Below, in pieces: positions 29,395 through 38,429 of a stretch of 64,000 nucleotides of DNA. The DNA is from Desulfobacteraceae bacterium (GTDB taxonomy: Bacteria; Desulfobacterota; Desulfobacteria; Desulfobacterales; Desulfobacteraceae). The position numbers were made by a program, and so were the translations under genes. Position 1 is the first letter of the stretch, and every line of letters starts with the position of its first letter. The notes under the pieces were generated by a model. That model searched no databases. It was not told where the DNA came from and saw only the letters and a list, made by a program, of their open reading frames with translations. The stretch lies in the NCBI GenBank assembly GCA_016744295.1, contig JADGEQ010000015.1:1-64000 (forward strand), written 5' to 3'.

Positions 29395-29632
29395 GAAAAA
29401 GAATATCACTAAAAAATTGGCAAAACGCAAGAAAAAAATCAGCAAAAAACTTAAAAACCGAAATTGGACAGATCAACCCTATCCAATGTTCAAAGCCTCC
29501 AATATTCATTATGAAATAGACGCTCGTCATCAAGGCATTTCCCATGGTGGTATCGGACATATCCATATGCTGGCACAAAAGACTGGATTGATGAAAAGAA
29601 TTGATAAAAAGCTTATCCTGCTTGATTACTAA
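29393..29632 (+). pseudogene. IS1380-family transposase, N-terminal fragment
   Basis: The 79-residue frame begins with a Lys-rich stretch (KKNITKKLAKRKKKISKK) followed by NWTDQPYPMFKASNIHYEIDAR and GGIGHIHMLAQKTGLMKRIDKKL. This is the start typical of IS1380 transposases (RNW..QP.PMF.A.NIHYE). The DDE catalytic region and the rest of the roughly 450-residue protein are absent; unrelated A+T-rich sequence follows. It is inactive and marks past transposition inside the insertion. Confidence 0.75.
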
Positions 29633-29922
29633 ATCCGGCAGACAAAATCGATCATCATCACGATTTTGGGGAGTGGTATGTTCAGTGTAAATTTTTAAAA
29701 ATAAAAAAATAATGCCGCAATTTGCCCCATCAATTATAGGTGATATCTTGTGGCCGCACGCTTATCTTGGGGTTATCTATAGGAAATTGCTCAACCAGGC
29801 ATTTTGTATAAAACGGCTGGTTGAGCTTGCTTCTATCATTACGGCACTCCCATGCAATATCGCGTTAATATCTGTTTTGTTCAATACACGCTATATTCAA
29901 AATTCTATTAAAGAATGAAAAT
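29633..29922. other. Region downstream of the IS fragment without a supported gene
   Basis: A 68-codon plus-strand frame at 29712-29918 shows no recognisable protein and no ribosome binding site. The sequence is probably decayed mobile DNA. Confidence 0.4.
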
Positions 29923-30735
29923 TCACTGGGCATTTTTAAAATAGTTATTGAAAATTTTTTGGGATATTCCGTTATGCTGTAATATCAGTATTGCTTGATT
30001 GATTTTTGTCAGTAATTCATAAGCTCGCGGTGAGTTTTTGGAAACAAATACATGGAAGGTAGTCGGTTCTGAACCGGGTAGGGGGATCATGCCGATGTCT
30101 TGGGGAATATTATATTTTCCGATTACAGTTGCTCCATAAATTGGTTCGATACTGTTTACGAAGATGTCACAACGCCCTAAGGCTAATTTGCTCATGACAG
30201 CATGAATGCTTTTAGCTCCTGTGTCTATTTTTTTCTTTTTTTCCAATCCATGGTGGGTATATAGATAACCATAGTCATAGCCGTGAACACCACAAATTGT
30301 GTAATTGTTAGTATCTGAAGGTTTGGATATCGGTAGTCCGTCAGGATATCTTTTTTTTGAATAAAACACACCCATTCTGGTTGTATATATCGGAGTGGAT
30401 AAATAAAATTCTTCGGCCCGTTCCATAGTGAAGCTACCGTTGACAAACAATTCGAAGTTTTTTCTTTTATCGAACGTCGCAACTTCCCTGGTGCATCTTT
30501 TCCATGGAAGCATTTTGATTGTATATTCCATTTTGATCAATTTAAACACTTCGTCCAACAAATCCACAACAACACCTGTTAGTTTGGATTTATCAGGTTG
30601 GCCATCAACTCTCTGATAGTATGTGTAAGGAGGCCACTCGGTCTCATCATCACAAATATTAACCGGCTTAGCAATAATGGTGTTTGGCAAACTGAGTACT
30701 ATTATGAAACCAATCGCAATCGTTAATTTTTTCAT
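29923..30735 (-). CDS. Family 3 extracellular solute-binding protein (orphan)
   Basis: A 270-residue exported protein with an N-terminal signal (KKLTIAIGFIIVLSLPNTIIAK). It has the SBP_bac_3 fold seen in amino-acid-binding proteins: EWPPYTYYQ, GVVVDLLDEVFKLI, MLPWKRCTREV, NGSFTMERAEEFYLSTPIY and the C-terminal LGRCDIFVN hinge strand. No ABC permease or ATPase gene lies nearby, so it may act as a sensor partner or be a stranded transporter part. Genes of this type are common singly in Desulfobacterota genomes. It is inside the insertion bounded by direct repeats. Confidence 0.88.
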   Translation of the reverse strand: MKKLTIAIGFIIVLSLPNTIIAKPVNICDDETEWPPYTYYQRVDGQPDKSKLTGVVVDLLDEVFKLIKMEYTIKMLPWKRCTREVATFDKRKNFELFVNGSFTMERAEEFYLSTPIYTTRMGVFYSKKRYPDGLPISKPSDTNNYTICGVHGYDYGYLYTHHGLEKKKKIDTGAKSIHAVMSKLALGRCDIFVNSIEPIYGATVIGKYNIPQDIGMIPLPGSEPTTFHVFVSKNSPRAYELLTKINQAILILQHNGISQKIFNNYFKNAQ

Positions 30736-31074
30736 AATATATTCCTTTGTTTTATTGGTTTTCTCGGCTCTGCAAACAGAAGGAGACAGACTTTGTTGTA
30801 AAAAATAAAAATGTGTCGATCCTATTGGTGCGATGTGATTTAAAAGAAGCCATATCAGCAGTCATGGGTATTGTGACAAAATTTTAAAATCAGATTGTAA
30901 TAAACATCGTCGGAAGTCCTCTTTAAAAAAGGACGATCCGGTTAGATTGTATAAAAAAGTTGGTACTGGTGCTGGCCAAGTCTAAGACTCCATGACCCCA
31001 TACGGATAAAGGTTATATTAAGTTTGCGATAAAACGATTAACCGCATTCAGGGTACCTCGCCTATAGGGAGATC
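30736..31074. other. Right edge of the inserted segment, no intact gene
   Basis: About 340 bases between the solute-binding protein start and the right direct repeat. A small hairpin GTCC...GGAC nested within CGGA...TCCG lies at about 30911-30938. Otherwise nothing is recognisable. Confidence 0.4.
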
Positions 31075-31300
31075 TGGATCCCGGGGCCAGGGAAAAACTG
31101 GCCCTCTTATTTCAGGATCCCATTGTCTGAATCGGTGGCTAAACCGATTCTAAAAAAAGTAAGGCTAGATTTTAATCAATCGCAGGGGCGGCCGGTTGTC
31201 AGCTTCAAGGGACTCATTGGCCGCCTCAAGCAGACTTTTGCTTGAGATAACACAGATACCCTTCTGATCCTCTTCAATGGTAAAATATCTTTTGGCAATT
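31075..31300 (+). repeat. 226-bp direct repeat, right copy
   Basis: It is the right boundary of the insertion. It carries a stray copy of the last 18 codons of the DUF2520 gene (31075-31130, identical to 25676-25731) and the intact 3' end of the M16 protease. Sequence left of 31075 is unrelated to that left of 25676. Confidence 0.92.
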
Positions 31301-34149
31301 TCCTGGATCCGTTTTTTGTTGAGCTGGAGCAGGGAATCCTTGAACTGCTGGCGGATTTCATTGCTCAACCGGGTGATGTCCCTGTAAAACGCTTTCATGG
31401 AAGCAGGGCCCGGGGTTTCTGGTTTGTCAATTTCAGAGCAGACCTGGAGAATGGCTTCCTTTACATCTGTCTGGGTAAATTCTCCCTTGGTAATAAAATC
31501 GCAGGCCTTTTTATACACATCCAGGGTTCGTTTAATGTGGGGGTCCCGGTAAGAGCCGAAGGAAAAGATGCCCTCCTCGGTATTATACATGGCAAATCCA
31601 CCGTAGGCGCCGCCTTTTTCCCTGATTTCCCGGTGCAGGTACAATGATCTCAAAATTTTACTGATCACGGCAAGACCCGGGGAATCCTTGTGGGTGATGC
31701 GAACGGTTTTAAAGGACTGGCCCACAAAGGAAACCGCTGTATTGGTGTACCATCCGTCGTAGGGCCTTCGGGTATCAAGGTTAATGTCCGGGGTATAAAA
31801 ACTGTTTTTGGATCCATTGGTAAGCGTGGCGTGGAGCTGGCTGATTCTTTGGTCTGCCTGGTGTAATGACCGGGGGGTGCCAATGGCGGCAGGTTTTAGA
31901 TTGTCTTTTCGAAACAGGGACCCGGCAATGGTTTCAAGGTTTGCCGACAGTGTGTCCAATGCCTTTTTGCCAGTATCGGGATTTGCCAGTTGCCCTGTAA
32001 TCTTTTTTATCAACTGGAACTGGTCGATTCCATGCCATAGTTCGTTTATATGGGATGCCTTGGACAGGTGGCGGGCGGAAAGGGAGATGGCATACCTGTG
32101 ACCTGCAGAAACAATGGAGGATTCCATGCTTGACTGGTATTGGAGCAACAGGCTTTTTAGCCGGTCCTGATCCTGGAATCCGAATTCCTTTACAAATTCA
32201 TCAATCATATCAAACAAATGATCAATGTTCCGGTCCAGGGCTTTTCCCTGGAGGGCCAGAAATGAATGGGCATCTGCATCCTTGGAAAAATAGGACCCGG
32301 AAAAGGGAGAGAGGCTAACCCCACCGGTGTAAAGGTCCATTTTTTCAGCTATTGCTGAATAGGAACTTTTTTGGGTGCCGCTACTGGTAAAGGCCCTGGC
32401 AAAAAAGGGAACCAGGGGAAACAGATCTGTTGGAATATTGCCGGCGCCGACCGGGCAGGTAAAATAGAGGATGCCGGAAGTAGCCTTGTCATAACAGGTG
32501 GAAAAACGGATATCCTCTATCTGGTCCGGCTTGATGATCTCTATCTGGGTCGGGACATCAGAAAGCGCCAACGTGGGCAGAGATGACAGGTCTTCTTCTG
32601 ATTCCTGGAGCAACTCCAGGGCTCGGCTGTCTTGTCTGATTTGGGCCAGGTCATCTTCTTTCAGGGTTGTCAAAATATTCTTTAGTTCCGCTTTGGTCTC
32701 CTTGGTCTGGTTTTCCTCAAGCTGACTGTCCGGTTCCAGGGTAAAAAGAACTCTGTGGGGGTTTTCAAGAAAATAGTGACGGATACGTTCCTCAAGAAAT
32801 CCCCCCTGACTGATTTTGTCCGTAAGGGTTTCAAGGTCGTCATCAATATTGATGCAGGACACCGGATCCCCGTCATGGATCATGGTACCGGCAAAGGAAA
32901 GCAGTAATTTGATCCCAAAGGGGTAGGGGGTGTTGGTGATTTCTTTGCGGTAAAACTCAATCTGATGAATGGCCGAATCAATGAGTTGTCGTTCGATTCC
33001 CTTGTCTGCCACCTCTTTTAGAGTTGAAAAAATGATCTCTTCCACCTTGGGGACAGATTCCTTGGCAACCTCTTTCAACCCGCAGGCAAACATGGTGTCC
33101 CGGTTGTCTGCATCAAATCCGGTTGCATCGGAAAGGGCAGACCCCAATTCGGAATCAATCAATGCCTTTCTCAGGGGGGATGCGGAATTTCCCAGGAGGA
33201 TCTGTTCCAGGACTGTCAGGACGAGAATTTCAAAGGGATCTTTGATATCACAGGTTAGCCAGGCAACACAGGTCTGGTATTTATGGGTCAGATCGTCGGG
33301 GTCGGAATAGGCATAGGCCTGAACCTGTTCTTTAGGTGCCTTCCACCGGGGTTGGGGCGGAACGGCAGAATCAATTTCCAGGTACTCAAATTTATCCAAC
33401 ACTTTTTCAGAAAGGATTGCCAGGGTCTCTTCCAGGGGGAAGGATCCATAGGTATAAAAATAAGAATTGGAAGGGTGATAGTATCTGGCATGGAATTCCC
33501 TGAGGGCATCGTGGGTCAGTTTGGGAATGTCAGCGGGCTCCCCCCCTGAGTTGTTGCTATAGGTGGTATCCGGGTAAAGACTGGCTAAAAGAGACCGTGA
33601 AAGTACCTGGGAAGGAGAGGACATGGCCCCTTTCATCTCATTGTAGACCACGCCCTTGTATTCCAGTTCAGTCTCATCATTGTTGCTCTCCACAAGTTCT
33701 AAACGATGACCCTCCTGCTTAAAGCTCAGATCATCAATGTTGGGGAAAAAAGCAGCATCCAGATAGACGTCCATGAGGTTATAATAGTCTTTTTTATTCT
33801 GGGAGGCAAAGGGATACATGGTCCAGTCGGAAGCTGTAAACGCATTCATGAAGGTTGCCAGGCTTCGCTTGATCATTGAAAAGAAGGGGTCCCGGACCGC
33901 AAATTTATCAGATCCGCACAGAACCGTATGCTCAAGAATATGGGCCACCCCTGAAGAATCCTGGGGAACCGTTCTGAAAAATACACCAAAGGTATTTTCT
34001 GTATCCTTGTTGGCAATATGGATATGTCTGGCCTTTGTCACCCCATGAACCAGTTCAATGAGCACCGAGTCAATGGTGGGCAAAGGGCAAATTCGATTGA
34101 TGATATATCCTTTAATATTCTGGCCTTCTTTAAATGAAGTGGTTTCCAT
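31165..34149 (-). CDS. M16C metalloprotease, PreP-like (insulinase family)
   Basis: A 994-residue single-chain zinc protease related to the presequence protease PreP/Cym1, which degrades short unstructured peptides. The inverted zinc motif HILEH is at residues 70-74, and the distal Glu is in GVVYNEMKGAMSSP. An M16C-associated domain sits in the middle (about 460-720) and an inactive M16 repeat in the C-terminal half. There is no signal peptide, so it is probably cytoplasmic. Length is normal for the family. Start is ATG at 34149. A 3' portion of this gene was duplicated at 25770-25901. Confidence 0.94.
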   Translation of the reverse strand: METTSFKEGQNIKGYIINRICPLPTIDSVLIELVHGVTKARHIHIANKDTENTFGVFFRTVPQDSSGVAHILEHTVLCGSDKFAVRDPFFSMIKRSLATFMNAFTASDWTMYPFASQNKKDYYNLMDVYLDAAFFPNIDDLSFKQEGHRLELVESNNDETELEYKGVVYNEMKGAMSSPSQVLSRSLLASLYPDTTYSNNSGGEPADIPKLTHDALREFHARYYHPSNSYFYTYGSFPLEETLAILSEKVLDKFEYLEIDSAVPPQPRWKAPKEQVQAYAYSDPDDLTHKYQTCVAWLTCDIKDPFEILVLTVLEQILLGNSASPLRKALIDSELGSALSDATGFDADNRDTMFACGLKEVAKESVPKVEEIIFSTLKEVADKGIERQLIDSAIHQIEFYRKEITNTPYPFGIKLLLSFAGTMIHDGDPVSCINIDDDLETLTDKISQGGFLEERIRHYFLENPHRVLFTLEPDSQLEENQTKETKAELKNILTTLKEDDLAQIRQDSRALELLQESEEDLSSLPTLALSDVPTQIEIIKPDQIEDIRFSTCYDKATSGILYFTCPVGAGNIPTDLFPLVPFFARAFTSSGTQKSSYSAIAEKMDLYTGGVSLSPFSGSYFSKDADAHSFLALQGKALDRNIDHLFDMIDEFVKEFGFQDQDRLKSLLLQYQSSMESSIVSAGHRYAISLSARHLSKASHINELWHGIDQFQLIKKITGQLANPDTGKKALDTLSANLETIAGSLFRKDNLKPAAIGTPRSLHQADQRISQLHATLTNGSKNSFYTPDINLDTRRPYDGWYTNTAVSFVGQSFKTVRITHKDSPGLAVISKILRSLYLHREIREKGGAYGGFAMYNTEEGIFSFGSYRDPHIKRTLDVYKKACDFITKGEFTQTDVKEAILQVCSEIDKPETPGPASMKAFYRDITRLSNEIRQQFKDSLLQLNKKRIQEIAKRYFTIEEDQKGICVISSKSLLEAANESLEADNRPPLRLIKI

Positions 34150-34163
34150 ATTTGTTCTTTCCG

Positions 34164-34526
34164 TTAGATTTTTTTGTAGATACCCCGGTTAACCCGTTTA
34201 ATCTTAAGTATTTTATCCAATCTGAAAATAATATTTCTCAGTTTTTTATCGTCAAACCCGGTTGCCGCTTTAATGGTCTTAAAATTGGTTCCGTTGGGAT
34301 GATTTGCAATGACTTCCAGAACAATGGCCGAAGCACTTTTCCGTTTGGCAGTCCGCCGCAGGGGATCCTTTTTAACACCCGGCTGTTTCTGATAAATTAA
34401 TTGCTCAAGCTTGTCAAGTCTGTTGTGTAAATTGTTGATGTCTTCCTTGGTTGGGATATCCAGCCTATGCAGCAGTATCTTGACAAAGCCTTCCCAATTG
34501 GTTCCAAGTTCCGTGTTTTCAGTCAT
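34164..34526 (-). CDS. Small protein with coiled coil and winged-helix-like C-terminus
   Basis: A 120-residue soluble protein. Residues 20-50 (IPTKEDINNLHNRLDKLEQLI) form a likely coiled coil reminiscent of phasin-like proteins. A basic linker (KKDPLRRTAKRKS) follows, and residues 65-118 (VLEVIANHPNGTNFKTIKAATGFDDKKLRN...) look like a winged helix with a final Arg/Lys wing. The arrangement suggests a nucleic-acid-binding oligomer. I do not recognise a named family. It begins 14 bp before the M16 protease start and shares its orientation, so the two are probably cotranscribed. Confidence 0.75.
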   Translation of the reverse strand: MTENTELGTNWEGFVKILLHRLDIPTKEDINNLHNRLDKLEQLIYQKQPGVKKDPLRRTAKRKSASAIVLEVIANHPNGTNFKTIKAATGFDDKKLRNIIFRLDKILKIKRVNRGIYKKI

Positions 34527-34859
34527 GATAGATCTCCTGAAAAAAAAGGTTTATGTAGTGATTTCAACATACCGGCTCATATCCTGCCATTGAACACAAG
34601 AGTTCATGGGGGATACAATTATCTGCGAACGCAGGAAACGGCTTGATTTCCTTTGGTTCAGATTGGTTATTGAATCTTATTATCCATTGAAGTATATATA
34701 GAAATTACTTGGAGGGGCAAAGAAAGTCAAGTAGTAATTTTGATGGGCAATTTAGAAAGTAAATTATATTCAGGCTGGTTATATCGGCGCATTTGAATCG
34801 ATATCAGTCTTTTAACAAAGACTTGTGTGCTGAGCACACAAAGCAAATAGGTAGGTGCT
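34527..34859. other. Divergent intergenic region before rsmA
   Basis: A+T-rich, divergently placed between the small coiled-coil gene and rsmA. It contains the 19-bp palindrome at 34823-34841; no other gene or RNA is recognisable. Confidence 0.5.
34823..34841. promoter_or_regulatory. Perfect 19-bp palindrome before rsmA
   Basis: TTGTGTGCTgAGCACACAA is a perfect 9-bp inverted repeat with a 1-base centre, ending 18 bp before the rsmA ATG. Its position within the leader or start of transcription suggests an operator for a dimeric regulator; the regulator is unknown. Confidence 0.5.
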
Positions 34860-35705
34860 ATGACACATCCGGGACAATTGTTAAAAAGAGAAAAATTATT
34901 TGCGGGTAAGGAAATGGGACAAAATTTTCTATCCAACCCGGGAACTGCACAGATGATTGTTGACCGTACCGGAATAACCAAGGAGGCAATCGTCCTTGAG
35001 ATCGGTCCGGGTCTGGGTGCCTTGACAATTCCCCTTGCCCGGAGAGCCGCCCATGTCGTGGCCGTTGAATTGGACAGGCGGATGATTCCACTTCTAAAGG
35101 AAGAGCTTGAACAAGAGGAAATCAGAAATGTTACGGTGATCAACCAGAATATAATGAAAACAGATTTTAAAGAGATCGCCGGGGATAAAAAACTTGTGGT
35201 CATGGGAAATCTTCCCTATAATATTTCATCCCAGATTCTGTTTAGGCTCGTAAAAGAAAGGGCTGTAATTGAAAATGCATTTTTGATGTTCCAGAAAGAG
35301 CTTGCCACACGTATCATCGCATCCCCGGGAGGCCGGGATTATTCAAGATTATCCGCCGTGGTTCAATACGCGGCCCGTGTCGGCTTTGTTGCCGATATCA
35401 ACCCTGCCTCTTTTTTCCCAAAACCGGATGTGCATTCAACCGTATTACGATTTGACTTTTTGGCGTCTGCCGACATGTCGTCTCCCATGGAGGATTTCCT
35501 TTTCGATGTGATAAAGTCGGCTTTTTCAAAGCGGCGAAAATCCTTGAAAAATTCAATGGCCGGCGGTGAAATGGGCCTTGAAAAACCGCTTGTAATAGAG
35601 GCATTGACCCTTGCCTCCATAGCGCCGGAGCGTAGGGCGGAAACCTTGTCCGTTGCAGAATTCAAAGCACTTGCAATGGCTGTTTGGAAGCTTTGCCGGG
35701 AATGA
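34860..35705 (+). CDS. rsmA: 16S rRNA (A1518/A1519-N6)-dimethyltransferase
   Basis: It dimethylates two adjacent adenines in the 3'-terminal helix of 16S rRNA during small-subunit maturation (KsgA). The 281-residue protein has the SAM-binding signatures GQNFLSNPG, LEIGPGLGALT, the catalytic NLPYNIS, and the C-terminal helical domain with FSKRRKSLKNS. Length and order are typical. Start is ATG at 34860. It appears to be monocistronic; dapL follows 177 bp later. Confidence 0.96.
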   Translation: MTHPGQLLKREKLFAGKEMGQNFLSNPGTAQMIVDRTGITKEAIVLEIGPGLGALTIPLARRAAHVVAVELDRRMIPLLKEELEQEEIRNVTVINQNIMKTDFKEIAGDKKLVVMGNLPYNISSQILFRLVKERAVIENAFLMFQKELATRIIASPGGRDYSRLSAVVQYAARVGFVADINPASFFPKPDVHSTVLRFDFLASADMSSPMEDFLFDVIKSAFSKRRKSLKNSMAGGEMGLEKPLVIEALTLASIAPERRAETLSVAEFKALAMAVWKLCRE

Positions 35706-35882
35706 AATCAAACCTGGAATTGACTTATTCGGCTGGGTTGTCTAAAAGTAGATTGGATGAATGTTTATTGTCTGTCTTTTTTCTCCCTTTCCCTGGGAAG
35801 AAAAGCAGACATGGTGTTTTATAAAGTTACGACCAGCGCGCTTTTGCGCTGACAGATATTAGGATTGAAAGGAAAGAAAATA

Positions 35883-37109
35883 ATGATCAGAGCAAATGAG
35901 AATTACAATAAATTACAGGCCTCCTACCTTTTTTCAGATATTGCAAAGCGGGTGGAAAACTTTCAGCAACAAAATCCGGAAATTCCTGTCATTCGTTTGG
36001 GAATCGGGGATGTGACCCGGGCACTGCCCCAGGCTGTGATCAAGGGATTCCATGATGGGGTTGATGAAATGGCAGTGGATGCCACTTTTCGGGGGTATGG
36101 TCCTGAACAGGGATATGCTTTTTTAAGGGAAAAAATTGCTGCCCATGATTTCCAGGCCAGGGGAGCGGACATTTCTCCCGACGAAATTTTTGTCAGTGAC
36201 GGCGCCAAATGTGATTCAGGTAATTTCCAGGAATTGTTCGCCAATGATATTAAAATTGCGATCCCGGACCCGGTTTATCCTGTCTATCTGGATACCAATG
36301 TCATGGCTGGCAGAACCGGAGAGTTTAAAAACGGCCGGTATGAAAATATCGTCTACATGGAATGCCTGAAAGAAAATGATTTTTTGCCGGAACTGCCCAC
36401 TGAAAAGGTGGATCTGATTTATTTGTGTTTCCCCAACAATCCCACCGGCTCCACTGCAACCAAATCCCAGTTAAAGGTCTGGGTGGATTATGCAAGGGAA
36501 AATCGTGCCTTGATTCTTTTTGATGCTGCCTATGAAGCCTTTATCCGGGATGAAACCCTGCCCAGGAGCATCTATGAAATTGAAGGGGCCAAAGAGGTGG
36601 CCGTCGAATTCAGAAGTTTTTCCAAGACAGCCGGTTTTACTGGCACCAGATGCGGGTTTACCGTGGTGCCCAAAGCCTGCTCAGTCTTCTCTTCCACCGG
36701 AGAGAAGATTTCACTTCACAGCCTTTGGAATCGTCGCCAGAGCACAAAATTTAACGGGGTTTCCTACCCGGTTCAAAAAGCCACTGAAGCGGTATACTCA
36801 GAAGAGGGACAGGCCCAGGTCAAGGAACTCATCGATTATTATCTGAACAATGCCGCTATTATTCGCAAAACAATTGCTTCACTGGGTTTTGATCATGTTG
36901 GCGGAGATAATTCTCCCTACATATGGATAGACGGAAATGGCAGGGATTCCTGGGACTTTTTTGACCTTCTGCTCAACAAAGCATCTGTGGTCTGTACCCC
37001 AGGCGGCGGATTTGGCCGGTGCGGAAATCCATACATAAGACTTTCGGCCTTTAACAGCCTTGAAAATGTAACCCTGGCAATGGAACGGGTGAAAGCTGAA
37101 TTAAAATGA
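35883..37109 (+). CDS. dapL: LL-diaminopimelate aminotransferase
   Basis: A PLP enzyme that converts tetrahydrodipicolinate directly to LL-diaminopimelate, bypassing three steps of lysine and peptidoglycan precursor synthesis. The 408-residue fold-type I aminotransferase has the DapL-typical start [33 protein letters not shown], the Schiff-base Lys in [10 protein letters not shown], and the C-terminal [13 protein letters not shown]. The ATG at 35883 follows AAAGGAAAG; a TTG 18 bp upstream is unlikely. The moeA start overlaps its stop by 4 bp. A hairpin near 35766-35811 lies in its upstream region. Confidence 0.96.
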   Translation: MIRANENYNKLQASYLFSDIAKRVENFQQQNPEIPVIRLGIGDVTRALPQAVIKGFHDGVDEMAVDATFRGYGPEQGYAFLREKIAAHDFQARGADISPDEIFVSDGAKCDSGNFQELFANDIKIAIPDPVYPVYLDTNVMAGRTGEFKNGRYENIVYMECLKENDFLPELPTEKVDLIYLCFPNNPTGSTATKSQLKVWVDYARENRALILFDAAYEAFIRDETLPRSIYEIEGAKEVAVEFRSFSKTAGFTGTRCGFTVVPKACSVFSSTGEKISLHSLWNRRQSTKFNGVSYPVQKATEAVYSEEGQAQVKELIDYYLNNAAIIRKTIASLGFDHVGGDNSPYIWIDGNGRDSWDFFDLLLNKASVVCTPGGGFGRCGNPYIRLSAFNSLENVTLAMERVKAELK

Positions 37110-38362
37110 ACCATTTTTTTAATGTAAAAACGCTTGAAGAGGTCTTTTCCCTGGTGGCGCAATTTCCGGCTATGGGAAAGGAAACCATTGGCGTAGGGGA
37201 TGCCTGCTCCCGGATTTTGGCCACCGATCTTATCGCCAAAAAAGATATGCCCGGGTTCAGGCGTGCCACCATGGACGGGTATGCGGTCCATGCCGTATCC
37301 ACCTATGGCGCTTCCGAGTCCAGCCCGGCATGGCTTGAACTTGCCGGCACAATCTTGATGGGCCAGGTGCCGGATTTTGTGCTGGCACCGGGACAGGCCG
37401 CCCATATATCCACCGGCGGCATGTTGCCAAAGGGGGCGGACAGCGTTGTCATGGTTGAGCATACAGAAGCGGTTGATGAGAAATCTGTGGAGATATACAA
37501 GAGCGTGGCCCCCCTCCAGCATGTGATTGATGCCTGCGAGGATTTTGCAAAGGACAAGAGCGTGCTTGCCCCGGGGAGTTTTATCCGGCCCCAGGAAGCC
37601 GGGCTTGCTGCCGGGCTGGGATTTTCAGAACTTGAGGTTTATAAAGTTCCAAAGGTGGGAATTATTTCCACAGGGGATGAAATTATTCCCATTACCCAGG
37701 AGCCTTTTCCCGGGCAGATTCGGGATATCAATTCCTACACGTTGGCAGGATTTATTGAAGAAGCCCACGCTCTGCCAGTGCGATACGGAATTATCAAGGA
37801 TGATCCCGTAGCCCTTAAAACTGCCTGCAAGCTTGCCCTGAAAGAGTGTGATATGGTGTTGATCTCCGGGGGCAGTTCCGTGGGCACACGGGATTATACC
37901 GTGGATGTTCTTTCCTCCCTGCCCGACACACAAATTTTGGTTCACGGTATGTCGGTGAGTCCCGGCAAACCCACCATCCTTGCCAAAAGCTGCAATAAAC
38001 CCATATGGGGGCTTCCAGGCCAGGTGGTGTCAGCCATGGTGGTGGTCAAAATTATTGTGATTCCCTTTTTGGAAAGGCTCCAGGGATACAAAGAACCTGT
38101 GCGAAAAATCAGGGTTCCGGCTAGATTGACCCGAAATGTTGCTTCTGCCCAGGGCAGGCGCGATTTTGTCAGGGTTATACTTGAAAATGCGCAGTCTGAA
38201 AACGGCCAGCTATCAGATGGGCAGGGCCAAATGCTGGCCCGGCCGGTCCTGGGAAAATCAGGATTGATCCGGACCATGATCCATGCAGACGGTCTCCTTG
38301 AAATCGGGGAGCATGTGGAGGGATTGGAAAAAGACAGCCTGGTTGATATTATCCTTTTGTAG
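37106..38362 (+). CDS. moeA: Molybdopterin molybdenumtransferase MoeA
   Basis: It inserts molybdate or tungstate into adenylylated molybdopterin in the last step of cofactor synthesis. The 418-residue protein has MoeA N-terminal domains ([28 protein letters not shown]), the MoCF-binding domain ([47 protein letters not shown]) and the C-terminal MoeA_C domain. It overlaps dapL by 4 bp (ATGA) and a second, fused MoeA follows 67 bp downstream. Two MoeA copies often reflect Mo and W specialisation. Confidence 0.95.
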   Translation: MNHFFNVKTLEEVFSLVAQFPAMGKETIGVGDACSRILATDLIAKKDMPGFRRATMDGYAVHAVSTYGASESSPAWLELAGTILMGQVPDFVLAPGQAAHISTGGMLPKGADSVVMVEHTEAVDEKSVEIYKSVAPLQHVIDACEDFAKDKSVLAPGSFIRPQEAGLAAGLGFSELEVYKVPKVGIISTGDEIIPITQEPFPGQIRDINSYTLAGFIEEAHALPVRYGIIKDDPVALKTACKLALKECDMVLISGGSSVGTRDYTVDVLSSLPDTQILVHGMSVSPGKPTILAKSCNKPIWGLPGQVVSAMVVVKIIVIPFLERLQGYKEPVRKIRVPARLTRNVASAQGRRDFVRVILENAQSENGQLSDGQGQMLARPVLGKSGLIRTMIHADGLLEIGEHVEGLEKDSLVDIILL

Positions 38363-38429
38363 TCAGATTAGATTGCAACATAATTATATAGAATCATATT
38401 ATATATAAACAGCGCAAAGAGCGGACCCA

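Noticed and set aside
29712-29918. 68-codon plus-strand frame downstream of the IS1380 fragment
   Set aside because: No ribosome binding site, no recognisable protein pattern, in decayed mobile DNA.
35766-35811. Hairpin GTCTG...CAGAC in the rsmA-dapL gap, considered as a lysine riboswitch
   Set aside because: The gap is 177 bases with no lysine-riboswitch core; the hairpin lacks a T-tract. Too little structure for a riboswitch call.
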